From Sphingopyxis macrogoltabida (GTDB lineage Bacteria > Pseudomonadota > Alphaproteobacteria > Sphingomonadales > Sphingomonadaceae): a stretch of DNA of 64,000 bases. The stretch spans positions 124,501-188,500 of the forward strand of contig NZ_CP009429.1 of assembly GCF_001314325.1 (NCBI RefSeq), in the 5' to 3' direction. The position numbers and the translations under genes are program-made. The notes under the pieces are model-generated. The model ran no database searches. It had not been told where the DNA came from and saw nothing but the letters and a program-made list of their open reading frames with translations. Within the stretch, counting starts at the first letter, position 1. Each line of letters begins with the position of its first letter. Below are positions 29,442-39,491 of the stretch, in pieces.

Positions 29442-30395
29442 TCAGGGCGCGATGGCCAGCCCGTCGCCGTTCTTGCCCGCGCCGATCCGCCGCAGCACGG
29501 CGCCGCTCGCGACATCGATTTCGGCGATCTTGTCGTGCCCCGTCTCGGCGGCATAGAGCCGCGTCGAATCGCTGCTGAACAGCAAGGTCACCTGCCCCGC
29601 GGCGGCGTCGCCCGACACCTTGATCGTGCGCAGCAGTACGCGCGTTTCGGCGTCGAACAGGCTGATCGTGCCGCTCGCGATATTGCTCGTCGCAATGAGC
29701 TTGCCGTCGGGGCTCGCCAATACGCGGATCGCCACCGGGTCGACCGGCTGTTCGGCGATCTTTTCGCTCTTTGCCGTATCCCACACCGACACCCGCGGCG
29801 CGTCGAGGTCGCCGACCCACAGTTCGCGCCCGCCTTTCGCCAGCGCCAGCCCCTCGGGCTTGCCGCCGATCGTCAGGTCGCGCAGCTTCTTTCCATCCTG
29901 CAAGTCGAGCACGCTCACCGTCCCCGATCCGATATTGGCGACATAGGCGGTGCGGTTGTCGGGCGCGACGGCAACCATGTGCGACCCTTTCTGCCCGGTC
30001 GAAATCGAGGCGACCGTGCCGTCGGGCGCCACGACCGCGATCGATTCGCTGCCTTCGGTCGTCGCGACGAGCCGCCCGTCGGACAGCCACAGCAGCCCGT
30101 GCGGCCGCTGGTTCGGGCTGAGGTCGATCGTCTTCAGCTTCGTCCGCGCCGCGACATCGAAAATGTCGATCGTCGTGCCGCCATAGGCGACCACCGCCGC
30201 CTGCTTGCCGTCGGGCGAGATTGCGATCTCGTGCGGCATCTTGCCTGTCGGCAGCCGCGCGATTTCCTCGCCCGACGCCAGCGCGATGACGCTCAGCGTG
30301 TCTTCGCTCTTGTTGCCGACCAGCAAGGTCTCGGCCGCCGCGGGCGTCATCGGCAACAGCAACGGGCAAAGCAGCAGGGCAAGGGCACGGCGCAT
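29442..30395 (-). CDS. YncE-like secreted beta-propeller protein
   Basis: A 317-aa protein with a signal peptide (LALLLCPLLLPMTPAAA) followed by about seven repeats of the form 'PHEIAISPDGKQAAV', 'HMVAVAPDNRTAYVANIGSG' and 'IRVLASPDGKLIATSNIASG'. These are typical of YVTN/YncE propellers. It probably acts in the periplasm, possibly in ligand or cofactor binding. It is convergent with the aldolase gene and divergent from the 47-aa peptide gene at 30550. No catalytic motif is seen. Confidence 0.85.
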   Translation of the reverse strand: MRRALALLLCPLLLPMTPAAAETLLVGNKSEDTLSVIALASGEEIARLPTGKMPHEIAISPDGKQAAVVAYGGTTIDIFDVAARTKLKTIDLSPNQRPHGLLWLSDGRLVATTEGSESIAVVAPDGTVASISTGQKGSHMVAVAPDNRTAYVANIGSGTVSVLDLQDGKKLRDLTIGGKPEGLALAKGGRELWVGDLDAPRVSVWDTAKSEKIAEQPVDPVAIRVLASPDGKLIATSNIASGTISLFDAETRVLLRTIKVSGDAAAGQVTLLFSSDSTRLYAAETGHDKIAEIDVASGAVLRRIGAGKNGDGLAIAP

Positions 30396-30549
30396 GGCAG
30401 GACTCCGGTTGGACCGACGCAGCCTACCGTGCCGCGCCGTTCAGGCAAGCGCCGATGCATGACGTTTTGTTAACTGGGCTCGGCCCACCGGCCGCCATAG
30501 CCCTCGCCGCGGCGGCATGTTGCGCCGTCGTCAAAAAGGGGAGGGAAGC

Positions 30550-30693
30550 ATGGGGCTGCCAGCCATCGATATCAACGCCTTGCCGCTGCTCGACACCGCG
30601 GTCGGCCTGTTCGGCTCGCTTGTCGCGCAGACAAAGCCGGGCTCGTCGACGTTCGAGGTGACCGTCACCGTCGTCCTGATCATCTACGACTGA
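30550..30693 (+). CDS. 47-aa peptide, candidate modified-peptide precursor
   Basis: The ATG at 30550 follows GGGGAGGG with good spacing and opens a 47-codon frame. The product starts MGLPAIDINALPLLD, continues through a Gly/Ala-rich centre (TAVGLFGSLVAQTKPGSS) and ends in a Val/Thr-rich strand closing with LIIYD. The sequence resembles no family I know. It lies ahead of two unusual proteins in the same direction, and a strong 10-bp hairpin follows its stop. That layout resembles peptide-precursor genes ahead of maturation enzymes, but this role is an inference. Confidence 0.6.
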   Translation: MGLPAIDINALPLLDTAVGLFGSLVAQTKPGSSTFEVTVTVVLIIYD

Positions 30694-30701
30694 AAAGAGG
30701 G

Positions 30702-30729
30702 GCGCGGGCGGTCCCGGTTCCGCCCGCGC
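30702..30729 (+). promoter_or_regulatory. Perfect 10-bp GC hairpin after peptide gene
   Basis: GCGCGGGCGG (30702-30711) pairs perfectly with 30720-30729 around an 8-base loop. No T-run follows. It may attenuate read-through or stabilise the peptide mRNA relative to the two downstream genes. Confidence 0.6.
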
Positions 30730-30749
30730 AACCTTTGGGCCGCGACTGC

Positions 30750-31793
30750 ATGACCCCTTCCCGCCACGATCATTTTCCCGTCGCCGATCTGCCGCGCCGC
30801 CAGCGCATGCGCGCTGCCGCCACCGCGCTCGCCGCGCGCTGGCAGGCGGAGGACGAGGCGCCGGGCGGGCTCCTCGCCGCGATGCGCGCAGCCGGGGACC
30901 TGCCGCCCGATGCGGCGCTCGCCGCGCTGGATCCCTGGCTCGACGACACCGGCTGGCTCGGGGCGCGGCTCGACGCCGCGCTTGCCCTCCTCGCCGCCGA
31001 CCCCTTCGCCCGCCCGCCGCTCCGTCCCGTCGGCGGCGGCGCGCTTGCCGGCATATTGCTCGCCGAAGCCGGGAATATCCGCGTCACCCTGCTCGTTCGC
31101 CCGTTCGAGGCACAGGGCGCGAGGGAGACCGGCGATGCAGCGCTGGCGCTGTTCGCACCGGGCCGCGCGCGCCTCCGCATCCTCCACGCCGGGGGCGCTG
31201 CCATCGAGATGCACGACGTCGCGGTGAGCGCGGCAGAGGAGGCGGGCGGCTTCACCGCCGGCGCCGCCAGCCGGTGCATCACCGCGCCGCCGCGCCCGCT
31301 GGTCGATGGCGAGATGCTGACGCTCGATACCGCTCGGCAGGCGATATCGCTGACGGGCGGCGACGGCGACGTGCTGATGCTCGAAATCGCGGTCCAGCCG
31401 CCGTCGCCGCTTCCGGTACGCGCCTATCATGTCGCGAGCGGCCGTCTCGCGCATGTCTCGGCGTCGCGCCGCGACAGCAGCTTTCGCGGTATGGCGCTCG
31501 CGCTGCTCCGCACGCTCGGACGCCGCGATGCCGCGCCGCTGTTCGCCGCCGAAACGCACGGTGAGGATTTTGCCGCCCGCTGGACCGCGATGCGCGAACT
31601 GGTCGCGCTCGACGCTGCTGTCGCGCGGCCGCTGCTCGCGGCAATGGCGACAGCGGACCCGCATCCCGAGGTCCGCCGTGCCGCCACGGCGACCCTCGCG
31701 CTCTACTCTCCCGTCCCGCTTGCGGGAGGGCCCGGGGGAGGGGCTGTCGAATGCCGGGGTAGCATCGCGGAGGGTAGCCCATGCCCCGCCTGA
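30750..31793 (+). CDS. Unrecognised protein with HEAT-like C-terminal segment
   Basis: A 347-aa protein with no recognised family. The N-terminal 100 residues are Ala/Arg/Leu-rich and helical. A beta-rich middle follows (about 120-235: IRVTLLVRPFEA, ALFAPGRARLRIL, VLMLEIAVQ). The end has a helical HEAT-like stretch (FAARWTAMRELVALDAAVARP, then HPEVRRAATATLAL). ATG 30750 was chosen over an in-frame TTG at 30735. The final 28 residues or so are encoded by REP-like DNA. The next gene overlaps it by 13 bases, so the two are probably co-translated. Confidence 0.7.
   Translation: MTPSRHDHFPVADLPRRQRMRAAATALAARWQAEDEAPGGLLAAMRAAGDLPPDAALAALDPWLDDTGWLGARLDAALALLAADPFARPPLRPVGGGALAGILLAEAGNIRVTLLVRPFEAQGARETGDAALALFAPGRARLRILHAGGAAIEMHDVAVSAAEEAGGFTAGAASRCITAPPRPLVDGEMLTLDTARQAISLTGGDGDVLMLEIAVQPPSPLPVRAYHVASGRLAHVSASRRDSSFRGMALALLRTLGRRDAAPLFAAETHGEDFAARWTAMRELVALDAAVARPLLAAMATADPHPEVRRAATATLALYSPVPLAGGPGGGAVECRGSIAEGSPCPA
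31711..31745. repeat. REP-like palindromic element inside a coding end
   Basis: CCCGTCCCGCTTGCGGGAGG followed by CCGGGGGAGGGG resembles the intergenic REP-like units at 52461-52612 and 52947-52999. Here it lies within the last codons of the upstream gene, so it probably replaced that gene's original C-terminus. Confidence 0.55.
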
Positions 31794-32680
31794 TCGACCC
31801 GCCCGCCGGCCCGGTCTATGACCTCGAAGAAGTCGCCGCGCGCCTCGACGAAAGCGGCGTCGATCTCGCCGACGAGGCCAGCCTCGCGCGCTGCTCTGCG
31901 CTGCTCGCGGGACTGCAGCGCAACCGCAGCTTCCTCGCCGACCGGGTGATCGCCGAACTCAAGGCGAGCTACCGCGACCAGCTCGAAACCAACCGCTATT
32001 CGGCGCAGGTTTTTCTCCTCCACCGCAGCCCGCGCGGCTATTTCCTCCGCGCCAACCTCTGGCCGGCCGAGCGCGACGCGGCCTACAGCGCCAGCGGCCC
32101 GGCTGCCTTCGCCTACGGGCTGCCGCACGACCATAATTTCCACTTCCTCACCACCGGCTATTGGGGCCCGGGCTATGTCAGCGACTATTATGACTATGAC
32201 CCCGAATCCGTCGACGGCCGCCTCGGCGAGCCGCTGAACCTGCAATTCGTCGAGCGCAGCAGCCTCAGCGAAGGCAGGATGATGCTCTACCGCGCCCACC
32301 GCGACATCCACAGCCAGCTCCCGCCTGAGCGCCTGTCGATCAGCCTCAACATCATGGACGAGGGCGAACATATCCCCTGGCGCGACCAGTATATCGTCGA
32401 CCTTGAAGCGGGCACGATCGCCCGCCGCCCGACCCTCACCCCCGCCGAAATGCTCCTCCGCTGCGCGGTGCACCTGACCGAAAATGGCAAGGACATCGCC
32501 GAGCAATTCGGGCGAGCGCATCCCGTGCCGCGGGTGCGTGCGAATGCGATCGCCGCGCTGGCGGCGGTGGCGGAGGGCCAAGGCAGGACGGCGGTGCTCG
32601 AGCGGGGGATGGGGGATGGGGACGCGCGGGTAAGGGACGATTGCGCGCGGTGGCTGCGTTCGTGCGAAAGAATCCAGTAG
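31781..32680 (+). CDS. Unrecognised cupin-like protein with HEAT-like tail
   Basis: A 299-aa protein. The middle (residues about 105-190) has a His-rich LPHDHNFHFLTTGYWGPGY motif and a second His set in MMLYRAHRDIHSQLPPERLS. Their spacing resembles the two halves of a cupin metal site. The C-terminus (VPRVRANAIAALAAVAEG ... DARVRDDCARWLRS) is HEAT-like, as in the preceding gene. GGAGGG stands before ATG 31781. An iron-dependent oxygenase acting on the small peptide encoded at 30550 is possible; that role is inferred. Confidence 0.7.
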   Translation: MPRLIDPPAGPVYDLEEVAARLDESGVDLADEASLARCSALLAGLQRNRSFLADRVIAELKASYRDQLETNRYSAQVFLLHRSPRGYFLRANLWPAERDAAYSASGPAAFAYGLPHDHNFHFLTTGYWGPGYVSDYYDYDPESVDGRLGEPLNLQFVERSSLSEGRMMLYRAHRDIHSQLPPERLSISLNIMDEGEHIPWRDQYIVDLEAGTIARRPTLTPAEMLLRCAVHLTENGKDIAEQFGRAHPVPRVRANAIAALAAVAEGQGRTAVLERGMGDGDARVRDDCARWLRSCERIQ

Positions 32681-32713
32681 CAGCGCCCAGCACTTCGCTT
32701 TAGCGATAGCCCG

Positions 32714-35700
32714 ATGTCGGATCAGCAACGTCCCCAAAGCGCATTGGAACAATTAATCGCGGACGTCGCGGAGTCCGGTGGATCCGAAATGTCGAACTAT
32801 CAACTGTTCGTCGAACGTCTGACCGGCGCGCTGGGCGTACCCCAACCGGCTTTCGCACGCGAAGATACGCGTCAAAACGACTATGTATTCGAACGCAATG
32901 TAACCTTTCACCACCCCAATGGCACGACGTCGTCGGGCCGGATCGATTGTTACAAGCGCGGCCATTTCATTCTCGAAGCCAAACAGTCGGCCAAGCGCCA
33001 GTCGCAGCGCGACAGGGACATGCAGGAACAGCTGACGCTGGCAGGGATCGAAACGACGCAGAAAATGGGCCATGCCAAGCGCGGCACACGCGGCTGGGAC
33101 AAGATCATGATCGCCGCCAAGAAGCAGGCGGAAGATTACGCCCGCGCGCTGCCCGTCGATCATGGCTATCCGCCGTTTTTGCTGATCGTCGATGTCGGCA
33201 ACGTGATCGAAATATTCGCCGATTTTTCCGGGCAGGGGAAAAACTACGCCCATTTCCCCGATCGCCAGAATTATCGCCTGTCGATGGACGATCTGCTCGA
33301 CCCCGATATCCAGCAGCGCCTGATTCAGATCTGGACCAATCCGCAGGCGCTCGATCCGACAAAAATCTCCGCCGAGGTGACGCAGGATATTGCCGAGCGG
33401 CTCGCAAAAATCGCCAAGCGTCTCGAAGGGCGCCACGCCGCTTCGGAAATTGCCGAATTTCTGATGCGTTGCCTCTTCACCATGTTTGCCGAGGACGTCG
33501 ACCTGCTACCCAAAAAGCCGGGGGAGGAAGAAAAGCCGTTCGAGGCGATGCTGCGCCGCATGACGCCCGACATCTTTCCACACGCGCTCGAAAGCCTGTG
33601 GAAAAATATGGACGTCGGCGGCTTCGATGGCGGCCTCGAACGCAAGCTCAAGAAGTTCAACGGCTCACTGTTCAAAAAGACCAAGGCGCTCAAGCTCGAC
33701 GAAGACGATATTCGCGAGCTCTGGCTCGCATCGCGCCGCAACTGGAAGGACGTCGAACCCGCCATTTTCGGCACCCTGCTCGAACGCGCTCTCGATCCCA
33801 AAGAGCGGTCCAAACTCGGTGCTCACTACACCCCGCGCCCCTATGTCGAACGGCTGGTGATCCCGACGATCATCGAACCGCTGCGCGCCGATTGGGAAGA
33901 AGTGCTCGCGCGCGTCGAGGATCTGCAATCGCAGGGCGAGCGCAAGCAGGCGCTGCAGGTCGTGCGCGATTTCCACCACCGTCTTTGCACGACGCGCGTC
34001 CTCGATCCCGCGTGCGGCACCGGCAATTTCCTCTATGTCTCGCTCGAACTGATGAAGCGCCTCGAAGGCGAAATTCTCGAAACGCTCGACGATCTCGGCG
34101 AAGACGAGGCGAAGCTGCTGCTCGACGGCGAAACCGTCAGTCCCAAGCAATTCTTCGGCCTCGAAATCAACGAACGCGCCGTGCCGATCGCCGATCTCGT
34201 GCTGTGGATCGGCTTCCTCAAATGGCAGCTCCGCACCGTCGCGGCAAAGGATGTGCCCGAACCGATCCTCAACGCCTATGGCACGATTCGCCATCAGGAC
34301 GCGTTGATCGCCTATGACGAAAAACGCCTCGCGCGCGACGAGCAAGGCAAACCGGTTACCATCTGGGATGGCGTGACGAAAAAGCTTCATCCGATCACCG
34401 GCGAGGAAGTGCCCGACGAAAATGCGCGTCGCGAAACCTATCTCTATGTGAACCCGCGCCGCGCGGTCTGGCCCGACGCTGAATTCATCGTCGGCAATCC
34501 GCCCTTCATCGGGGGCAAGGATATGCGTGCCGAGCTTGGCGACGGTTATGCCGAGGCGTGCTGGGCGGTGCGCCGCGACGTGCCCGGCGGCGCCGATTTC
34601 GTCATGCACTTCTGGGACGAAGCGGCGCGCCACCTGACGGCGAAGCCGGCGAAGGGCAAAGCCAATCCGCTACGGCGCTTCGGCTTCATCACGACCAACA
34701 GCATCACCCAGACATTCAGTCGCCGGGTCGTCGAAAAATATATGGGGGCGAAGGAACCGCTCAGCCTGATATACGCCGTGCCCGATCATCCGTGGATGAA
34801 GGCGAGCGACAAGGCGGCGGTGCGGATCGCGATGACCGTCGCGGTCCGCGGCGAGCGGGAAGGGGTGCTGGCGGCCGTAGCAAGTGAGGCGGGCCTGAAT
34901 ACCGACACGCCTAAGGTGGAACTGAAACGAGGCTCTGGGAAAGTTACAGCAAAATTGTCGCTGGGTGCCGACGTATCCAAAGCGGTTCCATTAATGGCGA
35001 ACGATATGCTCTCGAGTCCGGGCGTAAAGCTGCACGGATCAGGATTCATCGTTACCCCTCGCGAAGCTGCTGTCATCGGCTTGGGACGACAAGCCGAGCT
35101 CGACAAATATATTCTCAACTACCGCCATGGTCGAGATTTGGCCCAGCGCGCGCGGGGCGTAATGGTGATCGACCTTTTTGGTCTGAAATCGGAGCAGGTA
35201 AGAGATCGATATCCAGAAGTTTATCAGCGCATCGTGGATAGGGTGAAGCCAGAGCGTGATCAAAATGCGCGCGATACCTATCGCAACAACTGGTGGATAT
35301 TTGGCGAACCGCGATCGGAGCTCCGCAAGGTTTTGAATGGGCAGGATCGTTATATCGCCACGATAGAGACCGCGAAGCATCGCTTTTTTCAGTTTCTTCG
35401 TAGCGATGTGCGCCCGGATAACATGCTCATCGCAATGGGGTTGGACAATGCCGCGCAGTTAGCCGTTCTTTCGGCTCGATCGAATGTGGTCTGGGCCATC
35501 AACACGGGAGGGTGGATGGGCGTCGGTAACGACTCTCGCTATTCGAAAACCCGGACCTTTGACCCCTATCCTTTCCCTGCTGAATCGCCTCCGGACCTCA
35601 AAGCTCTCGGCGAACGTCTCGACGCCTTCCGAAAGGAACGGCTGTCGAAACACGATCATCTGACGATGACCGGCCTTTACAATGTTCTCGAACGGGTGCG

Positions 35701-36304
35701 CGAACTCGACAATGGCGCGCCGGTCGATCCGCTCACCCCGGCCGAACGCGATATCTACGACGCGGGTCGGATCGCGATCTTGAAGGAATTGCACGACGAT
35801 ATCGATCGCGCGGTTTTTGCGGCCTATGGCTGGGACGATCTCGCCGCGCGTCTGGTCGGCAAGCCCGGCGCGACCACACCCAGCCCGCACAAGTCGGAGG
35901 ACCAGGAAGCGGCCGAAGACGAACTGTTGATGCGCCTCGTCGCACTCAATCAGGAACGCGCGGCCGACGAAAAGCGGGGTATAGTCCACTGGCTCCGTCC
36001 CGATTTCCAGATTCCGCGCCTCGGCCACAAGGTGCACGGCCATCAGCAGCACGAGGCCGATCTGGGGGAGCCCGTCGCGGCGGCGACCGAGGTCAAATGG
36101 CCGGCCGATGGCCTCGATCAGATTCGCTCGGTGCGCGACATGCTCGCCGCTGCCAACGGCCCCGTCCGCCCCGACGCGCTCTCGGCTGCCTTCAGCGGCC
36201 GCAGCACACCCAAACGGCGCGAACGCATTCAGGCGGTGCTCGAAACGCTCGTTGCCACCGGATCGGCTCGCGCAGGTGACGCAGGATATTATCTCCCGCG
36301 CTGA
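32714..36304 (+). CDS. MmeI-type single-chain restriction-modification enzyme
   Basis: A 1196-aa protein combining nuclease, methyltransferase and specificity functions. Near the N-terminus Asp78-x9-Glu88-x-Lys90 (in RIDCYKRGHFILEAK) matches the MmeI-family PD-(D/E)xK nuclease spacing. Methyltransferase motif I is DPACGTGNF near residue 431 and motif IV is NPPF near 595, an adenine-N6 type. A target-recognition region follows (about 710-950), then a helical C-terminus. No partner genes are present, as expected for type IIL/IIG enzymes. The recognition section is visibly less GC-rich than the rest, suggesting domain exchange. A lone methylase function is less likely because the nuclease residues are intact. 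Confidence 0.88.
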   Translation: MSDQQRPQSALEQLIADVAESGGSEMSNYQLFVERLTGALGVPQPAFAREDTRQNDYVFERNVTFHHPNGTTSSGRIDCYKRGHFILEAKQSAKRQSQRDRDMQEQLTLAGIETTQKMGHAKRGTRGWDKIMIAAKKQAEDYARALPVDHGYPPFLLIVDVGNVIEIFADFSGQGKNYAHFPDRQNYRLSMDDLLDPDIQQRLIQIWTNPQALDPTKISAEVTQDIAERLAKIAKRLEGRHAASEIAEFLMRCLFTMFAEDVDLLPKKPGEEEKPFEAMLRRMTPDIFPHALESLWKNMDVGGFDGGLERKLKKFNGSLFKKTKALKLDEDDIRELWLASRRNWKDVEPAIFGTLLERALDPKERSKLGAHYTPRPYVERLVIPTIIEPLRADWEEVLARVEDLQSQGERKQALQVVRDFHHRLCTTRVLDPACGTGNFLYVSLELMKRLEGEILETLDDLGEDEAKLLLDGETVSPKQFFGLEINERAVPIADLVLWIGFLKWQLRTVAAKDVPEPILNAYGTIRHQDALIAYDEKRLARDEQGKPVTIWDGVTKKLHPITGEEVPDENARRETYLYVNPRRAVWPDAEFIVGNPPFIGGKDMRAELGDGYAEACWAVRRDVPGGADFVMHFWDEAARHLTAKPAKGKANPLRRFGFITTNSITQTFSRRVVEKYMGAKEPLSLIYAVPDHPWMKASDKAAVRIAMTVAVRGEREGVLAAVASEAGLNTDTPKVELKRGSGKVTAKLSLGADVSKAVPLMANDMLSSPGVKLHGSGFIVTPREAAVIGLGRQAELDKYILNYRHGRDLAQRARGVMVIDLFGLKSEQVRDRYPEVYQRIVDRVKPERDQNARDTYRNNWWIFGEPRSELRKVLNGQDRYIATIETAKHRFFQFLRSDVRPDNMLIAMGLDNAAQLAVLSARSNVVWAINTGGWMGVGNDSRYSKTRTFDPYPFPAESPPDLKALGERLDAFRKERLSKHDHLTMTGLYNVLERVRELDNGAPVDPLTPAERDIYDAGRIAILKELHDDIDRAVFAAYGWDDLAARLVGKPGATTPSPHKSEDQEAAEDELLMRLVALNQERAADEKRGIVHWLRPDFQIPRLGHKVHGHQQHEADLGEPVAAATEVKWPADGLDQIRSVRDMLAAANGPVRPDALSAAFSGRSTPKRRERIQAVLETLVATGSARAGDAGYYLPR

Positions 36305-36323
36305 CCGTCCGCGCCCTCGCGAA

Positions 36324-36480
36324 ACCCTCTTTCCTACATTGTCCCGCCATGCCAGCCTTGCGCCCCTCGCTCTTGACTCGTCCGATCCGCTGCCTCGCTG
36401 CTCGCCCGAAACATCGCACCCGCATGCGACCTTTGCGATGTTCCGTCCGCGTGCGCCGTGGGCGACCTTCGCGACCTTTG
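36324..36480 (+). repeat. Dispersed intergenic repeat, copy A
   Basis: The stretch beginning CTCTTTCCTACATTGTCCCG and running through GAACATCGCACCCG-like and GCGACCTTTG motifs aligns along about 160 bases with the reverse strand of 47390-47565. No coding potential is supported in the 337-bp interval between the restriction gene and lepA. A possible stem-loop lies near 36544-36600. Confidence 0.65.
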
Positions 36481-36641
36481 GCTCACGGCTAAAGCGACAA
36501 AGCAGACAGTTTCGCGCTTCTCATGCGTATCCTTTGTCTCCCTAAAGCCGCAAAGGCCGCAAAACCAACCCGTCGATGCGGGGTTTTTGTGGCTTTAAGA
36601 GCTTGCTGACAGCGCGGCTTTCCCCTGCTAACGCGCCGCGC

Positions 36642-38465
<1,824 letters not shown>

Positions 38466-38497
38466 TTCAGCCGTTACGGCGTAGCGCGCGGGTTAGT

Positions 38498-38644
38498 CCC
38501 TCCCACCGCCATTTGGCGGCAGGAGGGTGATGGCGTGGACCCGGGCTGCAGAAGATCGCCCGGTTCCACAGAAGCCTGCATAGGATGTACGCTGCGTCGG
38601 CGCGGTGACCGTGGTCACAACACGACTAAGTGGTCTAACACCAC
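38498..38644. ncRNA. Cluster of four hairpins, candidate structured RNA
   Basis: Between lepA and the small lipoprotein gene there are four successive stem-loops: 38498-38527 (CCCTCC..CCGCCA core), 38536-38568 (TGGACCCGGGC paired with GCCCGGTTCCA), 38605-38618 (GTGACC/GGTCAC) and 38630-38644 (GTGGT/ACCAC). No ORF is convincing here. The strand is undetermined and no known RNA family was recognised. It does not contain SRP RNA, RNase P or tmRNA signatures. Confidence 0.35.
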
Positions 38645-38645
38645 G

Positions 38646-38680
38646 AAAAAGGGCGCCGCGGACAAGCCGGCGGCGCCCCA
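38646..38680 (-). terminator. Intrinsic terminator of small lipoprotein gene
   Basis: GGGCGCCG (38651-38658) pairs with CGGCGCCC (38671-38678). The A-run at 38646-38650 gives a T-run on the minus strand, 31 bases beyond the lipoprotein stop. Confidence 0.88.
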
Positions 38681-38710
38681 CTTCCAATCCCTGGTGCGAG
38701 GGGTGGAAAT

Positions 38711-38992
38711 TTATTTCTTGGCTTCGGCCGGCGGGGTGGCGCCGACTTCGGACGGGGCGATCTCGCCATTGTCGTCCATCGCATTGGCCTTTTCTTCGCC
38801 TGCCGCTTCGACCGCATCAGCCTTGGCTTCGGTAGCTTCCTTGGCCGGACCTTCGGGCATGGCGTCGGCCTGATCGTCGATGGCGTCAGCCTGTGCTTCG
38901 GCCTGATCCTCGACCTTGTCGGCGGCGGGGCTCTGACAAGCGCCGAGCGCAAGGGCCGACGTGGCGGCGAGAGCGATAACGAACTTACGCAT
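38711..38992 (-). CDS. Small Ala/Glu/Asp-rich lipoprotein
   Basis: A 93-aa protein with a signal peptide and lipobox (ATSALALGACQSP), followed by a low-complexity, acidic, coiled-coil-like tail rich in Ala, Glu, Asp and Lys (DQAEAQADAIDDQADAM). Many alphaproteobacteria encode such short helical lipoproteins. No function is established that I can name. It has its own terminator and appears monocistronic. Confidence 0.82.
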   Translation of the reverse strand: MRKFVIALAATSALALGACQSPAADKVEDQAEAQADAIDDQADAMPEGPAKEATEAKADAVEAAGEEKANAMDDNGEIAPSEVGATPPAEAKK

Positions 38993-39133
38993 ATTGAGTG
39001 ACTCCCAAAGTTGACTCTGGGGCTTAACGCGGGATGAACATCAGGGTTGCGAAGTTTCTGTCGTCGATGACAAATAGAATTGATTTTGCTTGCAAAAATT
39101 CATGACGGTGAGGCCTGTGTGCGTTAGCCGGGC

Positions 39134-39162
39134 AAAAAAGAGGGCGCCGAAGCGCCCTCTTC
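39134..39162 (-). terminator. Intrinsic terminator of sciP
   Basis: GAGGGCGC (39140-39147) pairs with GCGCCCTC (39152-39159) around a 4-base loop. The A-run to its left reads as a T-run on the minus strand, just past the sciP stop. Confidence 0.9.
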
Positions 39163-39185
39163 TTTCAGGTTGCGCAGAGCCTGTG

Positions 39186-39491
39186 TCAGAAGCGCTGCTG
39201 GCGCTCGTACAGGTCGCGGTAATGCTGGATGCGCGTGACGCGCAGCCCCGGCATACCGCTGCGATCGATCGACCGCTGCCAGCTCGCAAACTCTTCGAGC
39301 GTCAGGCTGTAGCGTTCGCACGCTTCGTCGACGGTCAGCAGGCCGCCGTTAACGGCCGCGACGACCTCCGCCTTGCGGCGTACGACCCAGCGCGTCGTGG
39401 TCGCGGGGGGCAGCGAGTCGAGCGTCAGCGGCTCCCCGAGGGGGCCGATGACCTGAGCGGGCCGGATTTTCTGGTTTTCAATCATGTTCAT
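39186..39491 (-). CDS. sciP: CtrA inhibitor SciP (DUF1153 family)
   Basis: A 101-aa protein with the highly conserved DUF1153 core: VIGPLGEPLTLDSLPPATTT, then WVVRRKAEVVAAVNGGLL, DEACERYSLTLEEFASWQ and a basic RVTRIQHYRDL tail. In Caulobacter, SciP binds CtrA and blocks activation of CtrA-dependent promoters during G1. Its presence places the organism among alphaproteobacteria with a CtrA cell-cycle circuit. A second in-frame ATG two codons later is an alternative start. It overlaps the end of the frame at 39478-39870. Confidence 0.93.
   Translation of the reverse strand: MNMIENQKIRPAQVIGPLGEPLTLDSLPPATTTRWVVRRKAEVVAAVNGGLLTVDEACERYSLTLEEFASWQRSIDRSGMPGLRVTRIQHYRDLYERQQRF

Noticed and set aside
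30455..30661. 68-codon frame overlapping the 47-aa peptide gene
   Set aside because: It has no ribosome binding site and its C-terminus is low-complexity Arg/Ser, whereas the alternative frame at 30550 has GGGGAGGG and hairpin context.
38530..38640. SRP, RNase P or tmRNA gene
   Set aside because: The GGTCAGGTCCGGAAGG core of SRP, the P4 helix of RNase P and a tag-peptide or T-loop sequence are all absent.
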